Positions 51,794 to 61,297 of a stretch of 64,000 nt of DNA are shown piece by piece; positions within the stretch are counted from its first letter, which is position 1, and each line of letters opens with the position of its first letter. The DNA is from Pseudomonas cedrina subsp. cedrina (GTDB lineage: Bacteria; Pseudomonadota; Gammaproteobacteria; Pseudomonadales; Pseudomonadaceae), in assembly GCF_001983175.1 (NCBI RefSeq), contig NZ_MNPW01000003.1, positions 496,001 to 560,000 of the forward strand, read 5' to 3'. The notes beneath the pieces were generated by a model. It saw nothing but the letters and a program-made list of their open reading frames with translations. It did no database searches and was not told the origin of the DNA. Made by a program: the position numbers and the translations under genes.

Positions 51794-52762
51794 TCAGCCC
51801 TTGAACCGTGCCAGCAACCAAAGAAAATACGGCGCGCCAATCACCGCCGTGAGCACCCCCGCGGGGATTTCGCTGGGCGCGATCAACGTGCGCCCCAGCG
51901 TATCGGCCAGCACCAGCAGCAGCGCGCCGATCAGCATCGCGGCCGGCAGCAGGTACTGGTGATGCCCGCCCACCAAGCGGCGCGCCATGTGTGGCGCGAC
52001 CAGGCCGATAAAGCCGATCGGCCCGATCACCCCAACGCCCAGGCTGGTGAGCAGCACCGCGCAGGCCATCGCCAGCCAGCGTGTACGGCCCAGCGCGGTG
52101 CCGAGGCTGTGGGCCGCTTCGTCACCGAGGGCGATCAGGTTCAGCGGCTTGGCCAGGCACAGGCCCGCAGGGATCAGCACCAGGAAAGGCAGCACCAGCA
52201 GCACATGGTGCCAGTTGCGGCTCCACAGACTCCCCGTCAGCGCGAGCAAAGCAGTGTTGATATCCAGCGGATGGGACAGGATCAGAAACTCGGTGACGCT
52301 GGACAAGGTCACCGCAATCGCCACCCCGGACAGCGCAAAGCGCACCCCGGAAAAACTCACGCCGGTGTTGTACAGCGCCAGCAGCAACGCGCCGCCGGCC
52401 CCGCCCAGGCAGGCCACCAGCGGCAGCCAGGCAACCGGCAAGTGCGGCCAGCCGATGATCGCCACGGTCAGCGCCAGACCGGCGCCCTGGGTTACGCCGA
52501 GGATCTCCGGCGAGGCCAGCGGGTTGCGGATCACCCCCTGCACAATCGCCCCGGCCAGGCCGAAGGCCGCACCGGCAAGGATCGCGATCAGGCTGCGTGG
52601 CAGACGGTGGTTCCACACCTCGAAGTCCAGCGCGTCGTGGGCCAGCAGGCGGTCGAAGACGGTGCCGGGCGTGAGCCAGAGCGTGCCGGCGCTGAGGCTG
52701 ATCAACGTCGCCAGCGCCAGCAGGCCCAGCAGCAGCCAGAGGCGCAGCCGTGGGCGGATCAT
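51794..52762 (-). CDS. fecD: Iron-siderophore ABC permease (FecD type)
   Basis: A 322-residue FecCD-family permease with about nine hydrophobic segments and the conserved RNPLASPEILGVTQGAGL and GPIGFIGLVAPHMAR blocks. ATG overlaps the stop of the partner permease gene. Confidence 0.9.
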   Translation of the reverse strand: MIRPRLRLWLLLGLLALATLISLSAGTLWLTPGTVFDRLLAHDALDFEVWNHRLPRSLIAILAGAAFGLAGAIVQGVIRNPLASPEILGVTQGAGLALTVAIIGWPHLPVAWLPLVACLGGAGGALLLALYNTGVSFSGVRFALSGVAIAVTLSSVTEFLILSHPLDINTALLALTGSLWSRNWHHVLLVLPFLVLIPAGLCLAKPLNLIALGDEAAHSLGTALGRTRWLAMACAVLLTSLGVGVIGPIGFIGLVAPHMARRLVGGHHQYLLPAAMLIGALLLVLADTLGRTLIAPSEIPAGVLTAVIGAPYFLWLLARFKG

Positions 52763-53748
52763 AGGGCGCGCCTGGCAAGAAACAGGAAAAACGGTGCGCC
52801 GATCAACGCGGTGACCACACCCGCCGGCGTCTCCACCGGGAAGGCCACGGCGCGGCTGAGCAGGTCGGCGCCCAGCACAATCACAGCGCCCAATGCCGCG
52901 CTCAGCGGGACCAGCCAGCGGTAGTCATTGCCCAGGAACTGACGAAGGATATTCGGCGCAATCAAGCCGACAAACCCAATCGGCCCTACCGCACAGACAC
53001 TCGCCCCCACCAGCAACAAACTGGCGATAAACACCTGCAACCGCAGGCTGGCGATGCCCACGCCCAGGGAGCGCGCGGCGTCTTCGCCGAGGTTGATCAG
53101 GTTCAAGCGTGGCGCACACCAAAGTGCCCACAGCCCGCCGATCAGGGTGCAGGGCCAGAGCAGTTGCACCTGCGCGGCGCCGGCATTGGCCAGGGAACCG
53201 GCCAGCCAGTTCAGCACGCTTTGCGCCTGGGCCTCGACCAGGATCACCGTGAGCCGGGTCAAGGCCGCGCATAACGCCGCCACCGCAACGCCGGCCAATA
53301 CCAGGCGCCCCTGGGCCGTGGTCGGCGACCAGGCACCGCCGAGGCTGAACACCGTGACCCAGGCCAGCGCGCCGCCCAGGCACGTCATCAGCAATGCGCC
53401 ACCGGCAAACGGCGGCGCGACCAGGCCGGTCGAAAACAAGGCCAGCCCCAGCGCCGCGCCTGCGGTCACGCCAAACAGGGAGGGCGAGGCCAGGCGGTTG
53501 CGCGTGATGCCCTGCATCAACGCGCCGGCCAGGCCCAGGCAAGCGCCGACCAGCGCGGCACACAGGGCACGTGGCACACGCAGCTGGGCGACGATATACG
53601 CCCGGTTACCGCCCACGCTGCCTTGATGAATCAGCCCATTCCAGGCGTCCGTCGCCGTGATCGTGAACGGTGACCAGCTCGACAACGAGAGCCAGAACAA
53701 CAAGGCGCCCAGCATCACAATGCCTGCCGCCGCGAGACCTCGCCCCAT
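52759..53748 (-). CDS. fecC: Iron-siderophore ABC permease (FecC type)
   Basis: A 329-residue FecCD-family permease with RNRLASPSLFGVTAGAALGL and GPIGFVGLIAPNILR. Pairs with the following permease as a heterodimeric channel. It begins two bases after the binding-protein stop, so the four genes are one transcript. Confidence 0.9.
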   Translation of the reverse strand: MGRGLAAAGIVMLGALLFWLSLSSWSPFTITATDAWNGLIHQGSVGGNRAYIVAQLRVPRALCAALVGACLGLAGALMQGITRNRLASPSLFGVTAGAALGLALFSTGLVAPPFAGGALLMTCLGGALAWVTVFSLGGAWSPTTAQGRLVLAGVAVAALCAALTRLTVILVEAQAQSVLNWLAGSLANAGAAQVQLLWPCTLIGGLWALWCAPRLNLINLGEDAARSLGVGIASLRLQVFIASLLLVGASVCAVGPIGFVGLIAPNILRQFLGNDYRWLVPLSAALGAVIVLGADLLSRAVAFPVETPAGVVTALIGAPFFLFLARRAL

Positions 53749-53750
53749 GC

Positions 53751-54671
53751 CTATTGGCTCAGTACGGCTTTACCGCCCTTGAGAATCGCCAACGCGTCTT
53801 CGGCGATCTGCTCCGAGGCCAGCACGCCACGGTTGCGTGCCCAACTGTCGCCATCGACTTCGGCCACGTGCTGGTTACGCACGGCGCCGAGCACTTGCCA
53901 CAGCGGCTGCTTGCTCCAGCTGTCGACGATGCTCGGGCGGCGGTAATGGCCGACCAACAGCCAGCCCGGGTCGAGGGCGAGCAATTGCTCCAGGCTGACG
54001 AATTCGGTAGGCGCGGCATTGGCGCGGACCGACGGGACGTTCAGGCCGATGGCCTGCAACACGCTGCCGGCATAGGAGTCCGGGCCGTGCACGGAGAAAC
54101 TGTCTTCACGGGCGACGCCGAACAACACGCTGGCGCCCGCGGGAATCTGTTGCGCGATGGCCTTGAGGTTTTCTCGGTTCTGCTGGATACGCGCCTGCAT
54201 CTGCGCGCTTTTGCCGAGGGCCTTGCCGATCAGCTCGGCGGATTTCAGGCTGCCCTGGTAATCCTCACCCCGCGACGGCAGCAACAGGGTTGGCGCGATA
54301 CTCGCCAGGTCGTTGTACAACGCCTGATGGCGGTTGAGGTCGGCGACGATCAGGTCGGGCTTGAGCCGGGCGATTTCTTCGATGCTCGGCTGCGAGCGCA
54401 GGCCGACGGACGTCCACTGGCCGATGGCTTGGCGCACACGGGGCAGTACGCGGTTGGCATCGCCATCGTCGGCGGCGCCGACCGGGGTGACGTCAACGGC
54501 GGCCAGGCTGTCGAGAAACGAGAACTCCAGCACCACGACCCGCTTGGGTGCATCCGGCAGATGCACCGCGTGCTGGCCGTCGTTGAGATCGATGGGCGCG
54601 GCGCTCAGCAGGCTTGAAGACAACGCCAGGAGGCAGGCGGCAAGAGTGGGGATGGAGCGCAGCATTCGCAT
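53751..54671 (-). CDS. fecB: Iron-siderophore periplasmic binding protein (FecB type)
   Basis: A 306-residue class III binding protein: signal peptide (about residues 1-25, ending SAA), then RVVVLEFSFLDSLAAVDVTP and ARLKPDLIVADLNRHQ, which recall FecB-like ferric dicitrate or hydroxycarboxylate binding proteins. First gene of the importer, about 90 bases downstream of a Fur-box-like site. A GAGGTC lies before the ATG. The specific siderophore cannot be read from sequence. Confidence 0.86.
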   Translation of the reverse strand: MRMLRSIPTLAACLLALSSSLLSAAPIDLNDGQHAVHLPDAPKRVVVLEFSFLDSLAAVDVTPVGAADDGDANRVLPRVRQAIGQWTSVGLRSQPSIEEIARLKPDLIVADLNRHQALYNDLASIAPTLLLPSRGEDYQGSLKSAELIGKALGKSAQMQARIQQNRENLKAIAQQIPAGASVLFGVAREDSFSVHGPDSYAGSVLQAIGLNVPSVRANAAPTEFVSLEQLLALDPGWLLVGHYRRPSIVDSWSKQPLWQVLGAVRNQHVAEVDGDSWARNRGVLASEQIAEDALAILKGGKAVLSQ

Positions 54672-54756
54672 GACAAAGACCTCGGCGTTAAAGCACCCCA
54701 GCGGGACAGGCCGGGGAAAACGGCGGGTACTATTCCATATTGAGGCGGCGTGATCA

Positions 54757-54775
54757 AAAAACATTCTCATTAACG
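54757..54775 (-). promoter_or_regulatory. Fur-box-like operator upstream of fecB
   Basis: Minus strand reads GTTAATGAGAATGTTTTTT, with the AATGAGAAT core of the Fur consensus intact and a weaker second half. Position about 85-105 bases before the fecB start fits iron-repressed transcription of the importer. Confidence 0.6.
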
Positions 54776-54787
54776 CCGCAAACAAAG

Positions 54788-55010
54788 TGCGGGCTTGCCT
54801 GCGATACACATAGGTATCTACACATCTTTGTAGTGAGCGGGCTTGCCCCGCGCTGGGTGGCGAAGCCGCCCCAATAAAGACACCGCCGAGTTCCAGATAG
54901 AACCGAGTCGCCTGGTTTGGGGCCGCTTCGCAGCCCAGCGCGGGGCAAGCCCGCTCACTACAGAGAGATTTTTCAACCTTTGAAAGTTGTGTAGATGCCT
55001 ATGCTGCGAT
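54788..55010. repeat. Composite inverted repeat, left copy, with 132-bp palindrome
   Basis: Core palindrome at 54830-54961 (gtagtgagcg...cgctcactac). Its flanks are 'gcgggcttgcctgcgatacaca...ctacacatcttt' on one side and 'gatttttcaacctttgaaag...tgcctatgctgcgatgc' on the other (in parts). These flanks reappear in reverse order and orientation at 57.6-57.8 kb, so this is one half of a long inverted pair surrounding the receptor gene. Confidence 0.85.
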
Positions 55011-55094
55011 GCAAGCACCTCGGTATCTCAGGTACACCGAGTTGATGCCATCACCGGCAAGCCAGCTCCCACATTTTTGATCGGTGTAGACCCG

Positions 55095-57500
55095 TTAGAA
55101 ATCGACCGTGGCCGACAGCAAGTAGGTACGCGGCGTCGACAAGGTCAACCCCGGCTCGCTGTCATCCGACGCGCCGGCCGAGCTCCAGTAGCGCTTGTCA
55201 GCCACGTTCTCCACGTTCGCGCGCAGGGTGATGTGTTTGTCGTCCACCTTGAAGCCATACCGCGCGCCGACGTCGAGGCGGTTCCAGGCGTCGATTTGCT
55301 TGACGTTGGACTGGTCCAGGTACTGCGAACTGGAGTAGATGCCACGACTGGTCAACGTCAGGCCTTCAAGGCCTGGCACATCCCATTCGGCGCCGAGGTT
55401 GACGTTGTATTTGGGGGTTGCCGGCGCGCGGTTGCCGTCGAAGGCGCCGTTGGTGGTTTCCTTGAGCTGGCTGTCGATGTACATCACCCCGCCGAGCAAC
55501 CGCAGGCCCTTGAGCGGTTCGCCGAATACGCTGAGTTCCACCCCGTCGTTCTGGCGTTTGCCGTTGGGGCCGAACATGCGCGACGTGGCGTTGGTTTCAT
55601 AGGCCGGTTGCTTGATACGGAACACGGCGGCGGTCACGGCGAACGCGCCGGCGTCGTACTTGGCGCCCACTTCGACCTGGCGGCTGATGAACGGCGGGAA
55701 GATTTCATTCTCGTTTCTTGAGGTGGACGGCGCGATCTTGCCCTGGCTCAGGCCTTCCATGTAGTTGGCGTACAGCGACAACGTGTCGGTGGCCTTGAAC
55801 AGGAGGCCGCCCGATGGCGAGACCTTTTCTTCGTCATAGGCGGTGCGGCCTTTGACGCCATCGCTCCAGTCGTCCACCTTCACCCGCTGCCAGCGCGCAC
55901 CCAGGGTGAGCAGCAGGCGATCATCGAAAAAACCCAGGGTGTCGGACAAGGCCACGCCGCTGAATTTGTTTTCGGTGTACACCTCGGGATCAAACCGCGT
56001 CGGCCGCGAGGGCGTCGGCGTTTGCACCGGGTTGTAGAGGTTGCTCGTGCCTTGCGCATAACGCGCGCCGCCGTTGGTGAAGTCCATGTAGAAGTAACTG
56101 GCGGCCAGGTTGACCTCATGGCTCACAGGCCCGGTATGGAACCAGTTGCGCACGCCTGCGGTGTAGGTGCGCACGTTTTCATCGCGGGTGAAATCCCGTG
56201 GCTGCACGCTGAACGCACCGGCCGCATTGGTCACGGACACGGCATGGCGCAGGAAGTCGTGGTTGCTTTTGCGCGCGCCCACACCGCCGTAGAGCATCAG
56301 GTTATCGCTGAGGTCGTACTCACCGTTGACCGTACCAAAGGTGTCGTTGGTGCTGGCCTTGCTCCAGGACTGTGCATAGTTGCGCCGCACATCGTTGGCA
56401 CTGGGCACCGGCGCCGCGGCCGCCACCTGCACGCGTTCCTGCGGCGCGTCGGTGTCGCGTTCGGTGTGGCCGATGTCGGTGGAAAGGCGCACGCGTTCGC
56501 CACGGAAATCCAGGCCCAGCACGGCCATTTCGCGGTCGACGCTCTGGTGGTCCCACTCGGTGTCGCCGGATTGCTTCACGCCGTTGAAGCGGATGCCGAA
56601 CTTGTTGTCTTCGCCAAAGCGTCGGCCCACGTCCACCGCGCCGCCGGCCTGGCTGTCGGAGGCCCAGTTGCCGGTGAACGAGTTGATGTCCTTGTCGGTG
56701 GCGCGCTTGGGCACTACGTTGATCCCGCCGCCCACGCTGCCGCGCGGTGAAATGCCGTTGATCAACTGGGTGGGGCCTTTGAAGATGTCGACGCGGTCGG
56801 CCATTTCCATGTCAATGGTGTAGGTCGGCAGCACGCCATAGAGGCCGTTGTACGACACATCGCTATTGAACAGGCTGAAGCCGCGGATGGTGAACTGCTC
56901 ATAACGCCCACCGGCGGGGTTGGTGGCGCGTACCGACGGGTCGCTGGCGATCAGGTCGCCCAGGGTGCGGGCTTGCTGGTTTTTCGCCGCATCGGCGGTG
57001 TAGGTGGTCATGCTGAACGGCGTTTCCATGAAGTCCCGCGTGCCCAGCAAACCCTGGGAGCCACGGCGCGCCACTTGGCCACCGGCGTAGGTGTCGCCGT
57101 CGTACAGCCCGGTGGTGCCCAGAATCGACGTCGGCGCCAGTTCCAGGCTGCTGCCGTCCGGCGCCGGCACCAGCATATAGGCCTGTTCACCCATGGGTTG
57201 CAGTTGCAGGCCGGAGCCTTGCAGCAAGCGGGCAAAGCCCTCCTCCACGCCGTATTCGCCGGACAAACCGCCGCTGCTGCGCCCGCTGACCAGCGCCGGG
57301 TCCACCGACAGGTTGACGCCCGCCAGCCCGGCAAACCGGGTAAGCGCCGCGCTCAGGCTGCCGGCCGGCACTTGGTAGCTGCGGCGGGTGGCGGCGTCTT
57401 CGGCGACGCTCACGGTGGGGAATAACGGGCTCGCGCTGAGGCTCAGCAGCAGGCTCAACTTCAGCAACGGGCGCAAGCGCAAGGGTCGGACTGCGGACAT
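55095..57500 (-). CDS. TonB-dependent siderophore receptor with STN domain
   Basis: An 801-residue outer-membrane receptor: signal peptide (residues 1-33), an STN secretin/TonB signalling domain (about 40-115, SLSAALTRFAGLAGVNLSVD), plug (about 150-260, GFSLFNSDVSYNGLYG and VDIFKGPTQLINGISP), and a 22-strand barrel ending in LSATVDF with terminal Phe. The STN domain means it probably signals to an anti-sigma factor for its own induction, yet no fecI/fecR pair is in the window. The ATG after the repeat-derived frame was chosen. Next to the FecBCDE-type importer. Confidence 0.9.
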   Translation of the reverse strand: MSAVRPLRLRPLLKLSLLLSLSASPLFPTVSVAEDAATRRSYQVPAGSLSAALTRFAGLAGVNLSVDPALVSGRSSGGLSGEYGVEEGFARLLQGSGLQLQPMGEQAYMLVPAPDGSSLELAPTSILGTTGLYDGDTYAGGQVARRGSQGLLGTRDFMETPFSMTTYTADAAKNQQARTLGDLIASDPSVRATNPAGGRYEQFTIRGFSLFNSDVSYNGLYGVLPTYTIDMEMADRVDIFKGPTQLINGISPRGSVGGGINVVPKRATDKDINSFTGNWASDSQAGGAVDVGRRFGEDNKFGIRFNGVKQSGDTEWDHQSVDREMAVLGLDFRGERVRLSTDIGHTERDTDAPQERVQVAAAAPVPSANDVRRNYAQSWSKASTNDTFGTVNGEYDLSDNLMLYGGVGARKSNHDFLRHAVSVTNAAGAFSVQPRDFTRDENVRTYTAGVRNWFHTGPVSHEVNLAASYFYMDFTNGGARYAQGTSNLYNPVQTPTPSRPTRFDPEVYTENKFSGVALSDTLGFFDDRLLLTLGARWQRVKVDDWSDGVKGRTAYDEEKVSPSGGLLFKATDTLSLYANYMEGLSQGKIAPSTSRNENEIFPPFISRQVEVGAKYDAGAFAVTAAVFRIKQPAYETNATSRMFGPNGKRQNDGVELSVFGEPLKGLRLLGGVMYIDSQLKETTNGAFDGNRAPATPKYNVNLGAEWDVPGLEGLTLTSRGIYSSSQYLDQSNVKQIDAWNRLDVGARYGFKVDDKHITLRANVENVADKRYWSSAGASDDSEPGLTLSTPRTYLLSATVDF

Positions 57501-57599
57501 GGGAGGAAGCTCTCGATTTTGTTCACTTGCCTGGAATGACAGGCGAGGTGAAAAAAGGGGACAGGCTTCGGCCAATTTTTTTCGGTACAGGGGCGGGAG

Positions 57600-57818
57600 C
57601 GGGCTTGCCTGCGATGGACATAGGTCTCTACACAACTTTCAAAGGCTAAAAAATCTCCTTGTAGTGAGCGGGCTTGTCCCGCGCTGGGCTGCGAAGCGGC
57701 CCCAAACCAGACGATCTGGTTTCATCTGGAACACTACGGTGTCCTTATTGGGGCCGCTTCGCAGCCCAGCGCGGGACAAGCCCGCTCACTACAATGATAT
57801 GTAGATACCTATGCTGCG
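57600..57818. repeat. Composite inverted repeat, right copy, with 132-bp palindrome
   Basis: Core palindrome at 57661-57792. Outer sequence 'catagg...ctacacaactttcaaagg' before it and 'gtagatacctatgctgcgca' after it mirror the flanks of the left copy near 54.9 kb. The remainder of 57501-57945 shows no gene. Confidence 0.85.
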
Positions 57819-57945
57819 CAGGGGTCGCCAGCGCGCAGTATAGGCCGCTCCGGTTCGTCTCGATGCAGTCATATAGAAGGAACTCAACAGCAAACCTCCG
57901 GTCCGCTGATACACATATTTACATTTCACTGGACGGTTGGGCCGG

Positions 57946-58797
57946 ATGAAACAGACATCACTCCTCGGCACTGGACCTGCGGGCCACGCCAAACAGGCTT
58001 TCTATACGCCCTTCTCCGGACCATGGCTGTCGACCACACGCCCGCTGGCCGTGCACCCGTTCAATCGCTGCCGGAACACCGAATCAGGCGCCGTATTCAT
58101 CATTGCCTCCGGCCCTTCGGCCAAGTCGTTTCCCATCGAAAAATTTGCGCACGTGCCGATGATCACGATGAATGGCGCTATTTCGATGTTCAAGGACACT
58201 GATATAAAGCCGTACTTTTATGCCTGTACGGACCGAAGCTTTTCGCAGCAACAGCCGGATTTGTTCAAGCATGCCATGGTGGTCAGCCAGCGAGTCGCGC
58301 TGTGGGAAGAACAGGCGCGTTCGTCCCGTGTTCGTCCAACAGGAAAGTTCTATCCGTTATCCAAGGCCGAAAGACCCTCGTGGCTGGACTCCGCGCTGGG
58401 AAAACGCAGCGCGCTGGTCGTCAATCATTCCTGGCTCCCCACGCGTAAACGGCCGCTGGGGTTCAGCAAAGACATGAGCGAGGGCTTTTTTGATGCGCGA
58501 ACCGTGGCGTATCTGGCCATACAGTTGGCCTACCACGTGGGGTTCACCCAGGTTTTCCTGGTAGGTGTGGATCTGGATGAGCGCTCAGGAAGGTTTTACG
58601 AAACCCCTGAATCCATAAAGTCGCCCTGCGGGCTCGACCAGCACTATTTCACGCGCATATTGCCGTCGTTTGAACTGATGTCGCGCAAAGTCATGGGCGA
58701 TGACTTCATGGTTTACAACCTGTCCGAGGTGTCGAGAATTCCGGACAGCGTGGTTCCGCGTGTCACGCTTGGACAGGTTGAGGCCATGTTGGCGTAG
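57946..58797 (+). CDS. DUF115/sialyltransferase-fold-like LPS-associated protein
   Basis: A 283-residue protein. A nucleotide-binding-like strand-loop (FIIASGPSAKSFPIEKF, about residues 48-64) is followed by ITMNGAISMFKD and later QVFLVGVDLDE, a layout seen in DUF115/MptE-like proteins and Cst-type sialyltransferases that work on lipopolysaccharide. No signal peptide. A weak ribosome-binding site. It stands alone between iron genes. Glycosyltransfer to the cell surface is a guess; the exact role is unknown. Confidence 0.55.
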   Translation: MKQTSLLGTGPAGHAKQAFYTPFSGPWLSTTRPLAVHPFNRCRNTESGAVFIIASGPSAKSFPIEKFAHVPMITMNGAISMFKDTDIKPYFYACTDRSFSQQQPDLFKHAMVVSQRVALWEEQARSSRVRPTGKFYPLSKAERPSWLDSALGKRSALVVNHSWLPTRKRPLGFSKDMSEGFFDARTVAYLAIQLAYHVGFTQVFLVGVDLDERSGRFYETPESIKSPCGLDQHYFTRILPSFELMSRKVMGDDFMVYNLSEVSRIPDSVVPRVTLGQVEAMLA

Positions 58798-58947
58798 CGT
58801 TGCGCAGACGCCGACCCTGTTGACCGAACAGGGTCGCGCGCAGCCGCCGTCAGCCAGCCCTTGGGGTGTCCTTGGCAAGCATCGGTTACCGATCGCGATG
58901 ATCATGCCGATGCCTTACGGACGAAAAGGCCTGTCTGCCCTTCTACA

Positions 58948-61188
58948 TCAAAAATCAACCGTGGCAGACAATTGCAGGGTACGCGGGTAACCCGGCGAAA
59001 ACGCGCCATACGAGGCGACGCCTGACCAGTACTCGCGGTCGAATACGTTCTGCACCGTGGCCCGGAAGGTGGTCGGCCGACCTTCGATCTTCGTCGCATA
59101 ACGTGCGCCGGCATCGAAACGCGTCCAGGAATCCAGCGCCTGGGTATTGGCCTGGTTGACGTACTGGCTGTCGGTATAAATGGCGCCGCCGGTCAGGGTA
59201 AATCCTTCCACCCATGGCGTGTCCCATTCGGCCCACAGGTTGGCCTGGACGTCCGGGACGCCGACCGGTTTGTTGCCGCGGTTGGCGGCCGTGGCCGAAT
59301 CGGTCAGTTTGCCGTCCAGCAAGGTCACCCCTCCCATCAAGCGCGTACCTGGCGCCACTTCGCCGAACATGCTCAATTCGATCCCGCGGTTGCGTTGCTC
59401 GGCTTGTACCGAGAACAGGTTACCGGCGCCGATCTCACCGCTCGGTTTCTCGATCTGGAACAGCGCCAGGCTGGTCATGAACGTGCCGTGTTCATATTTC
59501 ACACCAAGTTCATGCTGCTTGGATTCGTAAGGCGCAAATGTTTCGCCGGCGTTGGCCGCTGTCCCCGGAGCGATGTCACCTTTGCTTAAGCCTTCTACAT
59601 AGTTGTAGTAGAGGGAAACGTCTTCCCAGGGCTTGACCACCACGCCAACCAGAGGCGTCGTGGCGTTGTCGTTGTATTTCGAGCTGACCGACCCTGCTGC
59701 GTTGTAGTTGCGCGATTCGATCTCCTGCCGACGCACGCCAAGGGTCAACTGGAAGCGGTCATCGAGCATGGACAATGTGTCAGTGAATGCAACGCCGGAC
59801 AGTTCCGATTCGGAAATACGCAACACTTTCGGCGTGCCGATGTATTGCTTGGGCACATCGATCGGGTGGTAGATGTTCGAACGAATGTCAGTGCCGCTGG
59901 TGATCCCGCGGGACAACTCATCCTGATACTGCGTCGCCATCAGCGTAGTGGTATGAGTGATCGGGCCGGTGGCGTACACGCCACGGATACCGACATCGGC
60001 AGTCGAGCGATCAACGTTGAATTTGTAATAGCCTGGTGTGTTGCTGGTATCGCCAGCGTCGTTGACGATTTTAGGAACCTGATCGGACAGGCGCTTGACG
60101 TCTGACTTGCCGCCACCGGCATGGGCGAACACGGTCACCGTATCGCTCAGGTCATATTCACCGCCGAGCAATGCCGACTGTTCCTTGGTATCCGACCAAC
60201 CCCATTTCTGCGGGAGGTTGGTGCGGCCATTCGGGGCAGATGGAACATCGACTTTCGGATCGATGGTGAAAGGTCGCGAGGCGCCCTCCCAGCTTTCTTT
60301 CTGACTGATGTAATCCAGGTTCAGGCGCAAACGCTCACCGCGATAGTCCAGGGCGATGGCACCGATACCCAGGTCCCGGTGTTGATCATCGACGGCGGTA
60401 TCGCCGCCTTGCAGGTTGCCGTTGAAGCGCACACCGAACTGGTTCTCCGAGCCGAATCGACGGCTGAGATCGAGGTGAGCGCCGACCTGCGAGTCCGAGG
60501 CGTACGTGGTGGTGACCCGCGTCAGGTCTTCGTCGAGCGGACGCTTGGGAACGATGTTGATCACCCCGCCCACGCCGCTGTTGGGCGAAAGGCCATACAT
60601 CAATGCGCCCGGCCCCTTGAGCACTTCGACACGCTCGGCGTACTCGGTGAAGACCCGGTAGTTGGGCGCGACGCCGTACACGCCGTCGAACGCCAGTTCA
60701 CCCAGGTTGCCTTCGCCGATCGGGAAGCCTCGAATGAAAAACGAATCAACGATGCCGCCCGTCTGACCGGTCGAGCGCACCGAAGGATCACGCTCCAATG
60801 CATCGGCCACCGTTACTGTCTGCAGGTCGGCCAGGGTCTTGGCGGTGTAGCTGGTGACGCTGAACGGGGTGTCCATCACGTCCTTGTTGCCCATCATGCC
60901 GAGCCGGGCACCGCGCGCGACCTGGCCGCCGGCCAGTACCTCCGGCAACGCGCTCGGACCGTTGTCGCGGGCGTTGATGTTGGTGGGGTCGAGTGTGAGC
61001 GTATCGACGCCGTCATCGGCCGGCTTCGCCGTTGGAATATTCGAGGACTGGTCGGCGGCAACATCCTGCTGCCCTGGGCCGGCAGCCCAGGCGCTGGCGC
61101 TTCCTGCGACCAGAACAATATTCAACATGGCGGTGCGAATGGCGAGTGTTAGCACGCGCTCACCGCATGGGCGACTGACAACAGGCAT
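58948..61188 (-). CDS. TonB-dependent siderophore receptor (no STN domain)
   Basis: A 746-residue receptor: signal peptide (residues 1-36, ending WAA), TonB-box-like DTLTL region near residue 61, plug with FFIRGFPIGEGNLGELAFDG and VEVLKGPGALMYGLSP, and a barrel ending LSATVDF. It lacks the N-terminal STN domain of its neighbour. Overall layout is similar to the other receptor in this window, so both are FpvA/FhuE-like class. Last gene downstream of a SerK-like and a CitE-like gene, so it probably takes up the siderophore made by that locus. AAGGAT before the ATG. Confidence 0.9.
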   Translation of the reverse strand: MPVVSRPCGERVLTLAIRTAMLNIVLVAGSASAWAAGPGQQDVAADQSSNIPTAKPADDGVDTLTLDPTNINARDNGPSALPEVLAGGQVARGARLGMMGNKDVMDTPFSVTSYTAKTLADLQTVTVADALERDPSVRSTGQTGGIVDSFFIRGFPIGEGNLGELAFDGVYGVAPNYRVFTEYAERVEVLKGPGALMYGLSPNSGVGGVINIVPKRPLDEDLTRVTTTYASDSQVGAHLDLSRRFGSENQFGVRFNGNLQGGDTAVDDQHRDLGIGAIALDYRGERLRLNLDYISQKESWEGASRPFTIDPKVDVPSAPNGRTNLPQKWGWSDTKEQSALLGGEYDLSDTVTVFAHAGGGKSDVKRLSDQVPKIVNDAGDTSNTPGYYKFNVDRSTADVGIRGVYATGPITHTTTLMATQYQDELSRGITSGTDIRSNIYHPIDVPKQYIGTPKVLRISESELSGVAFTDTLSMLDDRFQLTLGVRRQEIESRNYNAAGSVSSKYNDNATTPLVGVVVKPWEDVSLYYNYVEGLSKGDIAPGTAANAGETFAPYESKQHELGVKYEHGTFMTSLALFQIEKPSGEIGAGNLFSVQAEQRNRGIELSMFGEVAPGTRLMGGVTLLDGKLTDSATAANRGNKPVGVPDVQANLWAEWDTPWVEGFTLTGGAIYTDSQYVNQANTQALDSWTRFDAGARYATKIEGRPTTFRATVQNVFDREYWSGVASYGAFSPGYPRTLQLSATVDF

Positions 61189-61297
61189 GACGTGAGGATC
61201 CTTTTCAACAGGGAAAATGGTAATCACTCCTATTGCCAGTCGATCGGCGAAAAAGTATCACCCTCGATAAAATTATTTTTGGATGGGTCCGGGGGCG

